NCBI GenBank assembly: GCA_021818565.1
Contig: JAKATV010000039.1
Span: 1 to 8,607, forward strand
Direction of reading: 5' to 3'
DNA length: 8,607 nt
Source: Planctomycetota bacterium
Lineage (GTDB): Bacteria; Planctomycetota; Phycisphaerae; WQYP01
Positions 1-5,203 of the stretch are shown here, one piece after another; the stretch's first letter is position 1; each line of letters starts with the position of its first letter. A program made the translations under genes and the position numbers. Below the pieces are notes generated by a model. It had not been told where the DNA came from. It made no database searches and saw only the letters and a program-made list of their open reading frames with translations.

Positions 1-51
1 GCTATGTGGATGAGCCAAGATCAACGCTGGGACCGTTACTGGGCCAGCCGT

Positions 52-543
52 TCATCTGTCGGACGGTGCAGAGCCGCGTAAACTGTCACGCACCCTGCCC
101 CGCATGATGTGAAATCCGAATTTTAACCCCATGGCATGAACTTTCTGTGAGATCGGCTTAAAGCCTACACCGCCACGGGCGGAAGGGAATTTATTTAACG
201 CCGGCAGCAGCCGCCCGAACCTATCCATCGCCAACTTACCACGCTGCCAGACCCCGCGCGTAGCCTGCGTGGGGTCAAACCAGAGATAATCGATCACGGC
301 ATAATGGTAGCCGCATTGCAGAAGATGTTTTTGCATATACTGGGCATTGGCCAAGTATTGGGCCTCTGTGACGGTGCTGCCGTAATAATCATAACTATTC
401 CAGCCCATGGGAGGCGTGAGGGCAAGCTTCCAGAAGCCCGGTCTCGAACCGCTTAAGGAATCCGCCGCTTGCAGATGGTCCTCGCGTACCGATGCGGCCA
501 AAGCCGCAGTCGCAGTGATTTGGAGAAAATGCCGACGATTCAT
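52..543 (-). pseudogene. Truncated GH27 alpha-galactosidase-like protein, Tat-exported
   Basis: The product resembles the N-terminal part of the (beta/alpha)8 barrel of glycoside hydrolase family 27 (alpha-galactosidase/alpha-N-acetylgalactosaminidase), which removes terminal alpha-linked galactose from polysaccharides. Visible features are a twin-arginine signal (NRRHFLQ, residues 2-8, followed by an Ala-rich stretch), the family opening TPPMGWNSYD (43-52), a VIDYLWFDP strand (83-91), the MDRFGRLLP segment (106-114) and GLKFGFHIMRG (139-149). Planctomycete homologues usually continue with IPRQAV; here the similarity stops abruptly after residue 149 and 14 unrelated residues lead to TGA. The catalytic aspartates, which lie further along the barrel, are missing. 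The other two minus-strand frames also end inside the window (TAA at 38-36; TGA at 88-86 and TAG at 4-2), so a single frameshift does not restore the gene. The start is supported by AAGGAG at 554-549, five bases before the ATG. At 163 residues against a usual 400 or more, it is probably non-functional. A sequencing or assembly error near 97 is the alternative. Confidence 0.7.
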
Positions 544-596
544 AGGAACTCCTTGTCGAGAGAATATTTCCAGTGGGTGATGCTGTGGCTGAAAGC

Positions 597-625
597 ATAT
601 TACATCGGGATCTGATATCCATCAA
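597..625 (-). promoter_or_regulatory. Weak candidate sigma70 promoter for the GH27 gene
   Basis: On the minus strand, TTGATG (625-620) and TAATAT (602-597) are separated by 17 bases. Each matches four of six consensus positions. Transcription would start near 590, giving a leader of about 47 bases before the ATG at 543. The spacing is ideal but the hexamers are only moderate. Confidence 0.3.
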
Positions 626-788
626 ACGGATGATCGAAGTTGAATGGCGGCGGAACAAGAATCAAGGGTGAAAATCGCCGGGACGTGTTATCGGAATCGC
701 TGAAGCGCTCCTGGCGTGGTTATTGGACTTTGTCGGGATGTTGCGACGTGTGATAACCATAAATGACCACAAAATTCAAAGTTTTTCT

Positions 789-816
789 TTGACTGACACC
801 ACGATATCACTATAGT
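789..816 (+). promoter_or_regulatory. Strong candidate sigma70 promoter for the PEP-CTERM genes
   Basis: TTGACT (789-794) and TATAGT (811-816) are separated by 16 bases. Each matches five of six consensus positions, in an AT-rich stretch. Transcription would start near 823, leaving a 5' leader of roughly 145 bases before the ATG at 970. It is the best-matching promoter-like sequence in the window and points at the two exported-protein genes. Confidence 0.6.
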
Positions 817-969
817 TAATTTATCAGATGCGTCAGGCATCGGGAGAGAAGAGATTACTCAGTTCCCGTTTGCCCAACACGTCAAATTGTTTTGTACACG
901 CAGCCGTGCGATAGGTTTTTGCGGCGCGAATTTTGGTGGTCCTTTGTGGCCCTTGAAGGGGATAGATAG

Positions 970-1770
970 ATGTTGAATAAATGTTTTCTTGCTTTGGCAG
1001 CTCTTGCCGCGGGATCCGCTTTGGCCGCTACGGCTCATGCGGATTCGGTGGCGCTAACCGTCGTGGATATGGGTTCGGCGGTTACGCCGGTGACGTATTT
1101 GGGTTCGGCGGCGTCGGGCTATTCTTCAGTGAGTTCCGGCGGCACGCAAAGTCTGGGGAATTTTCAGTACAATATTTCTGACCTTGCCACGTTGGGTGCG
1201 GCGGCATCTTCCACCTCCGCGGCGGTGTTGCGTTATACGGACTCAAAGATATCCAATACCGGCCCAACTACCGACACATTGGAATTGATTTTAAGCGCGA
1301 CCGGTTTTGGTTTGACAAGTGCCGGAAGTTATAACGCCGTTGAGTTCAACCATAGCGACGGCGGAACGTTTGAGGGCGGAAGTTTCAGCATGAACTTTCA
1401 GACTTTTGCGGACTCTGCCAATACCCTTTTTGAATCCGCACCTACCGCAGGTGGGACAACCAACGGTACGTCCGTGAGCACAGGAACCTTTAGCAATAAT
1501 TCAACGACCCTGCAGGATTATACTTTGTCTACCGCTTCGACCGGCACCCTAAGTGTTTCCGGTGCACCCTATTCGCTTACATCGGTCTTGCAGGTCACGC
1601 TGGCACCCAATCAGTCCCTGAGTTTGACCAACAACGGGGAAAGCTATATTTGGGCGAGCGAAGTTTCCACTGCAAGCACCCCTGAACCGGCAGTTCTGCC
1701 GATTTTTGCCGCAGGACTGATGGCACTGGGGCTGGTGCGTCGCAAAGGATTTCGGGTTGGGCGTGTTTGA
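970..1770 (+). CDS. PEP-CTERM domain exported protein
   Basis: A 266-residue secreted protein of unknown function that ends in a PEP-CTERM sorting signal. It has a Sec signal peptide (residues 1-24, likely cleavage after AHA), then a low-complexity body rich in Ser, Thr, Gly and Ala with many Asn-Gly and Ser-Thr stretches typical of beta-rich extracellular proteins. The tail is TPEP (237-240), a hydrophobic helix (241-256) and a basic RRK cluster (257-259). In this family the tail is recognised by an exosortase (EpsH/XrtA type), which cleaves at the motif and releases the protein to the surface or matrix; no exosortase is in the window. I recognise no catalytic domain. The start is supported by AAGGGG (956-961), eight bases before the ATG. 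The next gene follows after 64 bases with no terminator, so the two are probably co-transcribed from the promoter at 789-816. Near-repeated codons for a GSA segment occur at about residues 35-48. Confidence 0.85.
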   Translation: MLNKCFLALAALAAGSALAATAHADSVALTVVDMGSAVTPVTYLGSAASGYSSVSSGGTQSLGNFQYNISDLATLGAAASSTSAAVLRYTDSKISNTGPTTDTLELILSATGFGLTSAGSYNAVEFNHSDGGTFEGGSFSMNFQTFADSANTLFESAPTAGGTTNGTSVSTGTFSNNSTTLQDYTLSTASTGTLSVSGAPYSLTSVLQVTLAPNQSLSLTNNGESYIWASEVSTASTPEPAVLPIFAAGLMALGLVRRKGFRVGRV

Positions 1771-1834
1771 AGAATTTATGTAATTCGATTGCAAGTTGTA
1801 TGAGAATTCCATTTAACGATCAGGGAGATCTATC

Positions 1835-2575
1835 ATGAAGTCAAGTTTAGTTTATGCCGGCGTTTGCGGGCTGTTACTTTCGGGTTGTGCGTCAGCAGCT
1901 CATGCGGCTCTGGTGGCCACGTTCAGTTCCGGTGCGTACACCGCATACCAGAACGGCACGCTGGATGCCGGCGGGCAAAATTATCAGATCAATTCAACCC
2001 AAGCATTTAGCGTAGGGAGCTTTTTTATCGATGGATTTTCCGCTGCATCCAACAGCCCATCGGCCCCGGCTAACGGGCAGGTGCCTTTGGAAACGGCGGG
2101 AAGTGTTCTGGTCGCCAATGTCGGTACCGGCTTTCAGACGATGACCATTAATCTTGCGGATAATGGCTTTACGTCCAATGCACCAGGTTCGGTGGCGGTG
2201 CTGACCGGCGCGGCATCGGTTACGTTTTTTGCCAATGGCTTCACGGATGGGTCGTCGCTTGACTATTTCCAATACACCAGTTCAGCCAACGGCACATCGG
2301 CAAGCTCAAGTGATATGATCTATAACCCATTGCCGACCGCTTCCGTCGGCACGGTTAATACCATGGTCGGCCCGGCTGATTTTGCATTCACTTCGCCCTA
2401 CACGCTAAGTTCCACGCTTACGCTCGGGCTGAATGCCGGCGATAGTGCCACACTTACATTTCAGACGGACCCCACACCGGCCGCGGCACCGCTGCCGGGG
2501 GCGGCCACCCTGCTGGCCCTGGGCCTGATCGGCCTTGGCGCACTAAGTTTGCAGCGCAGAAAGCTTTCTGTTTGA
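1835..2575 (+). CDS. PEP-CTERM-like exported protein with a PLP sorting motif
   Basis: A 246-residue exported protein of unknown function, apparently a companion of the preceding gene but not a close copy. The N-terminus (1-24) is a signal peptide that can be read two ways: type I cleavage after AHA (22-24), or a lipoprotein signal with the lipobox LSGC (15-18). The body is rich in Gly, Ala, Ser, Thr and Asn and has no motif I recognise. The C-terminus has APLPGAA (218-224), a hydrophobic helix (224-239) and RRK (241-243). This is the architecture of exosortase substrates with PLP in place of PEP, comparable to the VPLPA-CTERM variants. AGGGAG (1822-1827) lies seven bases before the ATG. The gene probably shares a transcript with its upstream neighbour. 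A hairpin begins at its stop codon. Confidence 0.8.
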   Translation: MKSSLVYAGVCGLLLSGCASAAHAALVATFSSGAYTAYQNGTLDAGGQNYQINSTQAFSVGSFFIDGFSAASNSPSAPANGQVPLETAGSVLVANVGTGFQTMTINLADNGFTSNAPGSVAVLTGAASVTFFANGFTDGSSLDYFQYTSSANGTSASSSDMIYNPLPTASVGTVNTMVGPADFAFTSPYTLSSTLTLGLNAGDSATLTFQTDPTPAAAPLPGAATLLALGLIGLGALSLQRRKLSV

Positions 2576-2594
2576 TCGGCACTTGGGCGATCAA
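2572..2594 (+). terminator. Hairpin at the end of the PEP-CTERM pair, possible terminator
   Basis: TTGATCG (2572-2578) pairs perfectly with CGATCAA (2588-2594) across a nine-base loop and overlaps the stop codon of the second PEP-CTERM gene. No T-run follows, so it is not a classical intrinsic terminator. It may protect the 3' end or help factor-dependent termination before the ATP synthase operon. Confidence 0.3.
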
Positions 2595-2629
2595 GGTAAC
2601 CGTACGCGATATAGTGGGATGCGAATCGC

Positions 2630-2638
2630 TGGTATAAA
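2630..2638 (+). promoter_or_regulatory. Candidate extended -10 promoter of the atp operon
   Basis: TGGTATAAA is a TGn extended -10 element followed by TATAAA (five of six matches to consensus). There is no recognisable -35 at 16-18 bases upstream, which extended -10 promoters can tolerate. Transcription from about 2645 would give a leader of roughly 115 bases that includes the strong Shine-Dalgarno at 2730-2737. Confidence 0.35.
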
Positions 2639-2703
2639 AGATAGTCCCCGTGAAGTGGCGTTTAGGCGATCACTTTAGCCAGTTCCCGGGCAAGCCCCAT
2701 CGC

Positions 2704-2732
2704 TTGACATACTTTGTGAAAAATAGTACAAA
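2704..2732 (+). promoter_or_regulatory. Second candidate atp operon promoter (consensus -35)
   Basis: A perfect TTGACA (2704-2709) is followed at 17 bases by TACAAA (2727-2732, four of six matches). The -10 would overlap the Shine-Dalgarno at 2730-2737, so a transcript starting near 2739 would lack it. This conflict lowers confidence, although the -35 match is exact. Confidence 0.35.
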
Positions 2733-2740
2733 GGAGGTCG

Positions 2741-2773
2741 TTGGTGGACGGTAGCGGCCATGGTACAAAATGA
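2741..2773 (+). CDS. Possible 10-codon leader peptide ahead of the atp operon
   Basis: The sequence AAAGGAGG (2730-2737) is a near-perfect Shine-Dalgarno but has no start codon in the frame of the next gene at a workable distance. In another frame it sits three bases before a TTG (2741) and six before a GTG (2744), which open a mini-ORF reading (M)VDGSGHGTK and ending at TGA 2771-2773. The mini-ORF overlaps the ATG of the AtpZ-like gene at 2760, an arrangement that could couple translation of the two. It may instead be chance, or a sign that the true N-terminus of the next gene is different. Confidence 0.25.
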   Translation: MVDGSGHGTK

Positions 2774-3161
2774 GCCGACAAAAGAAACGAAAACAGGCGG
2801 TGCCAAATCCGCATTGGACCGTCTGGAGCGTCATGCGTCCAATAAATTAAAAGCTGGTGCTCCGGTACCGTATTCAGGGCAGGAAAGCCCTACGGCACGG
2901 GCATCGGGGCTGCGGCGTTTTACCTCGATGGGAATTGAATTCCTTGCGGTGGTACTGATGTTCGGCCTGCTTGGTCAATGGATGGACCATTCATTCCGCT
3001 GGCACGGAATTGCTACGGTGGTGATGATCTGCGTGGCCGTCATTGGGGATTTATATCTCCAGATTAAAATGTTGCTGCATCAGGATGAAACTGCGGCGGG
3101 TAAAAACGGCACGACGGATAGCCGGAAGGCCACTAAGAAGGGCACTGATTCAGATGACTGA
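2760..3161 (+). CDS. atpZ: AtpZ/AtpI family protein, first gene of the atp operon
   Basis: A small inner-membrane protein of the AtpZ/AtpI family, whose genes commonly lead F-type ATP synthase operons. Family members are thought to help c-ring or complex assembly, and AtpZ has been linked to Mg/Ca transport with AtpI. Of its 133 residues, the first 50 form a charged cytoplasmic region. Two membrane helices follow (about 57-72 and 83-105), with the family pattern GIEFLAVVLMFGLLGQWMD (58-76, Asp76 at the end of helix 1), and then a charged tail (107-133) rich in Lys and Asp. The ATG at 2760 is the first start in this frame after a TAG at 2724, but it has no Shine-Dalgarno at the normal distance; the strong one lies 22 bases away. 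The 3' end overlaps the next gene by eight bases. Assignment to AtpZ rather than AtpI rests on the two-helix layout and gene position. Confidence 0.7.
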   Translation: MVQNEPTKETKTGGAKSALDRLERHASNKLKAGAPVPYSGQESPTARASGLRRFTSMGIEFLAVVLMFGLLGQWMDHSFRWHGIATVVMICVAVIGDLYLQIKMLLHQDETAAGKNGTTDSRKATKKGTDSDD

Positions 3162-3582
3162 TCAGGCGGAAATACGTCCAATTCCCAATTCCTGGCTTCG
3201 GTTGGGATTAACTGTTACCCCGCTGGTGGCAACCGGCGCGGCAATGGTAGTGGCCATGCTGTTAATGCCGCTGCTGCATCGTCCCGTCTATATGCGGGAA
3301 ATGCTGGCGGCCGGACTGGTAAGTGCGGTGGTGGGGCTGCTGGCGGTATTGCCGATGGTCGTGCTGATCGGGCGCTCGGCGATCTTATTGCTGCGATGCG
3401 CGGTGCTGGCGAATATGACGCGATTAGTGGGCGTGGCGCTGGGCGCAATTATTGTTACCGCCTTTGCGCCAGTGCACCTGCATAAAACGGTGACGCTGTT
3501 ATGGCTGGCGGCGTTCTATTTTGTGCTGTTAATTGCTGAAAGCGTGGCGTCTTCGTGGGTGATAAAACACTCGAAAGTATAA
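3154..3582 (+). CDS. atpI: ATP synthase protein I-like membrane protein
   Basis: A 142-residue polytopic membrane protein with four predicted helices (about 18-42, 50-73, 90-107, 112-130), the size and topology of the ATP synthase I chain family. In other bacteria AtpI is a non-structural factor that helps assemble or stabilise the c-ring. Sequence identity to known AtpI cannot be judged by eye; topology and its place between the AtpZ-like gene and atpB are the main evidence. The start chosen is the ATG at 3154, which overlaps the previous gene by eight bases and has AAGAAGGG (3135-3142) upstream. A longer reading from 3043 would add 37 Arg/Lys-rich residues encoded entirely inside the preceding gene and is unlikely. 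The overlap suggests translational coupling with the AtpZ-like gene. Confidence 0.7.
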   Translation: MTDQAEIRPIPNSWLRLGLTVTPLVATGAAMVVAMLLMPLLHRPVYMREMLAAGLVSAVVGLLAVLPMVVLIGRSAILLLRCAVLANMTRLVGVALGAIIVTAFAPVHLHKTVTLLWLAAFYFVLLIAESVASSWVIKHSKV

Positions 3583-3730
3583 CGCATAGTTGCCAGAGCG
3601 CGGCGGTCCACGCGGACATTTTTATAGCGTGCGGCATTGACGCCGTGCGCGTTTTCGGGTAAAAGTTTTGGCCCGGATCAGCTCTGGCGGGTTGGTGTCG
3701 GAACGAGAACCGCAATCGGATTGAAGACTT
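3583..3730 (+). other. Structured spacer between atpI and atpB
   Basis: This 148-base gap is the largest within the operon. It contains an 8-base inverted repeat (GCCAGAGC 3592-3599, GCTCTGGC 3681-3688) that encloses smaller hairpins, for example GTCC/GGAC just before an ATTTTT run near 3618 and CGGC/GCCG around 3632-3645. I see no promoter with two good boxes and no small gene. It may be a processing or attenuation region separating the assembly-factor genes from the structural genes. Confidence 0.3.
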
Positions 3731-4720
3731 ATGGTTTTTATGCTGCCCAATGCCATCAGACCGGGTGGTCTGGCTGAAGTCAACGTACTTAATGGGACCG
3801 TTGCACATAATTTATACCCCTATCCTTTATTTCATATTTTTGGCCAGAGCTTTTATTTCACCAATCATGTTCTGATGCTATTGCTGTCCGCGGGATTAAT
3901 GCTGGCCATTTTTCCCACCATGGCGCGGCGGATGAAAACCAAGCCGGTGCCCACAGGATTTCGAAATTTTTTTGAGTCATTACTGGTCTTCCTGCAACGC
4001 GATACCTTTGAACCCATGCTGGGCAAATGGGCCGCAACGTTCACCCCCTATCTATGGACGGCATTCTTCTTCATTTTGTTCGCTGATTTGTTCGGAATGT
4101 TACCAGTTGATGAATTAATTCAATTATTTAATTCGGCATTCGGCACGCATATTCCGGAATTCTGGGGTGGAGCCACCGGCGATTTAAGCGTCACCGCGAC
4201 GCTGGCGGTTTGCACATTTTTTACGGTGCACGTGTCGGGTTTGGCGGAATTTATCCGAACCGCCCGACGGCATCACACGCCGCACATCCGAACAGGTCAT
4301 GCTGCCACGGATACCGCAAGTGATCACCCAACGGCGGATGTTGCGTCCACGCGGCCCTGGCCGGTCGCGGCGGTGGTCGGCGTGGCGAAATATCTCAAGC
4401 ATATTGTGCCGCCGGGGGTTCCGTGGGTTATCTGGCCGCTGATGTTTGTGCTGGAACTGCTGGGTACGTTTGTAAAGCCGCTGGCGCTATGTATGCGTTT
4501 ATTTGCGGTAATGATGTCCGGTCCGCTGGTGGTGGCGGTCTTGGTGAGCATTATATTTTCCTTCGGCGGGTATTTTGTCAGGACCGTCACGGGTGTGCCG
4601 GTGATTTTATTTGGCACGGCCTTTGAGGCCTTGCACCTGCTGGAGGCGTTTTTGCAGGCGTACATATTTACGCTGTTAAGTGCGGCGTATATTGCCGAGG
4701 CGATGTCGGCGGAGCATTAA
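3731..4720 (+). CDS. atpB: F-type ATP synthase subunit a
   Basis: The membrane stator subunit that carries the two proton half-channels beside the rotating c-ring. The 329-residue product has an N-terminal helix (about 43-62), the segment TPYLWTAFFFILFADLFGMLP (105-125), and the conserved C-terminal half: KYLKHIVPPGVPW (220-232), PLMFVLELLGTFVKPLAL (236-253), RLFAVMMSG (256-264) and HLLEAFLQAYIF (302-313). Arg256 matches the essential E. coli Arg210 and Gln309 matches Gln252. Two oddities: the usual RLFANMxxGH (RLFGNMYAGE in E. coli) reads RLFAVMMSGP, and a hydrophilic His-rich stretch (about 175-209) enlarges one loop. The protein is longer than E. coli a (271 residues). The start at 3731 has only a weak GAAG (3723-3726) upstream; the ATG at 3740 is an alternative. 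The family call is secure. Confidence 0.93.
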   Translation: MVFMLPNAIRPGGLAEVNVLNGTVAHNLYPYPLFHIFGQSFYFTNHVLMLLLSAGLMLAIFPTMARRMKTKPVPTGFRNFFESLLVFLQRDTFEPMLGKWAATFTPYLWTAFFFILFADLFGMLPVDELIQLFNSAFGTHIPEFWGGATGDLSVTATLAVCTFFTVHVSGLAEFIRTARRHHTPHIRTGHAATDTASDHPTADVASTRPWPVAAVVGVAKYLKHIVPPGVPWVIWPLMFVLELLGTFVKPLALCMRLFAVMMSGPLVVAVLVSIIFSFGGYFVRTVTGVPVILFGTAFEALHLLEAFLQAYIFTLLSAAYIAEAMSAEH

Positions 4721-4726
4721 TTTTTG

Positions 4727-4747
4727 CACGCCCCGTGTGGGGGCGTG
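4727..4747 (+). promoter_or_regulatory. Intergenic mRNA hairpin upstream of atpE
   Basis: CACGCCCC (4727-4734) and GGGGCGTG (4740-4747) form a perfect 8-bp GC-rich stem with a five-base loop, seven bases after the atpB stop. The T-run (4721-4725) is before the stem, not after it, so this is not an intrinsic terminator on either strand. A stem here could set the 5' end of a processed, stabilised atpE message. Confidence 0.55.
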
Positions 4748-4791
4748 ATGCTGAATTTATAGAAGGTTTAAGGCAACAGGAGTTTTACCAA

Positions 4792-5094
4792 ATGGATCCA
4801 ACAACAGTACAAACCGGGCATGTGGTGGTGGTGCATAGCGTTAACTCGATGCACGAATTAACCCAGGCCATTGAAATTGCCGGTGCGTTAATCGGCGGCG
4901 GGGCCGGTGTGGGCGGCGCTGGTGCGGGCGTAGGTGCCATCGGCGGCAGCATGTGCGAAGCCACGGCCCGCCAACCGGAGTTGATCAATACGATCCGGAC
5001 CCAGTTCTTTCTCGCGGCCGCCATTATTGAAGGTTTTACGTTCCTTCTGTTGGTGCTGGTGATGATCGTTCTGATTCGGAACGGTGGTCTTTAA
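4792..5094 (+). CDS. atpE: F-type ATP synthase subunit c
   Basis: The proteolipid that forms the rotating membrane ring and carries one proton per subunit. In its 100 residues, helix 1 is Gly-rich (about 28-52, including GAGAGVG 42-48), the polar loop has RQPE (60-63), and helix 2 (about 71-95) carries the ion-binding Glu80. Aligning on RQPE, the positions that make the sodium site in Ilyobacter c (Gln32 and Ser66) are Val47 and Gly81 here, so proton coupling is expected. The start at 4792 is supported by AGGAG (4778-4782), nine bases upstream; a GTG at 4735 in the same frame lies inside the upstream hairpin and would add a charged, non-family N-terminus. About 27 residues precede helix 1, more than in the 79-residue E. 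coli protein. Hairpins lie on both sides of the gene. Confidence 0.92.
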   Translation: MDPTTVQTGHVVVVHSVNSMHELTQAIEIAGALIGGGAGVGGAGAGVGAIGGSMCEATARQPELINTIRTQFFLAAAIIEGFTFLLLVLVMIVLIRNGGL

Positions 5095-5102
5095 TATACT
5101 TC

Positions 5103-5152
5103 CAGATTAGTAATCTGATGGACGGCGAATGTGATTTTTCGCCATCAGATTA
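5103..5152 (+). promoter_or_regulatory. Long bipartite hairpin between atpE and atpF, with an alternative fold
   Basis: TAATCTGAT (5111-5119) pairs with ATCAGATTA (5144-5152), and inside it GGCGAA (5124-5129) pairs with TTCGCC (5138-5143) around an eight-base loop; GGAC (5120-5123) bulges out. The segment TAATCTG (5111-5117) could also pair with CAGATTA at 5103-5109 just upstream, so two mutually exclusive folds exist, the upstream one being cramped. No T-run follows. It could protect the 3' end of the atpE message or lower downstream expression. Confidence 0.6.
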
Positions 5153-5203
5153 CGTGCGATAACGATGTATCGGTGTTGCACGCTGGATTAAAGGTGAATG
5201 TTC

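Larger units (their letters stand above)
544..969. other. Divergent intergenic spacer (426 bp)
   Basis: This spacer separates the minus-strand glycosidase remnant from the plus-strand PEP-CTERM gene. It holds one good rightward promoter (789-816), one weak leftward promoter candidate (625-597) and the Shine-Dalgarno of each flanking gene. A 7-base inverted repeat (TGGTTAT at 717-723, ATAACCA at 753-759) has no T-run after it and no obvious role. I see no convincing small gene or RNA gene here. Confidence 0.6.

Noticed and set aside
3..107. Plus-strand frame open from the window edge to TGA 105-107
   Set aside because: Only 34 codons are visible, rich in Cys and Pro, with no motif; too short to support a gene end.
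395..658. 87-residue minus-strand reading frame overlapping the GH27 start
   Set aside because: It overlaps the well-supported Tat-signal gene in another frame, has no family motif, and its start has no better ribosome site.
3043..3153. Longer N-terminus for the AtpI-like protein
   Set aside because: These 37 codons lie wholly inside the AtpZ-like gene and give an Arg/Cys-rich stretch unlike the family; the ATG at 3154 with AAGAAGGG upstream fits better.
4735..4791. GTG start adding 19 residues to subunit c
   Set aside because: The GTG lies in the loop of a strong hairpin, the extra residues are charged and unlike any c subunit, and AGGAG is correctly placed for the ATG at 4792.
4840..5094. 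Sodium-driven c subunit
   Set aside because: The sodium-site positions Gln32 and Ser66 of Ilyobacter are Val47 and Gly81 here; only the carboxylate Glu80 is kept, as in proton-type rings.
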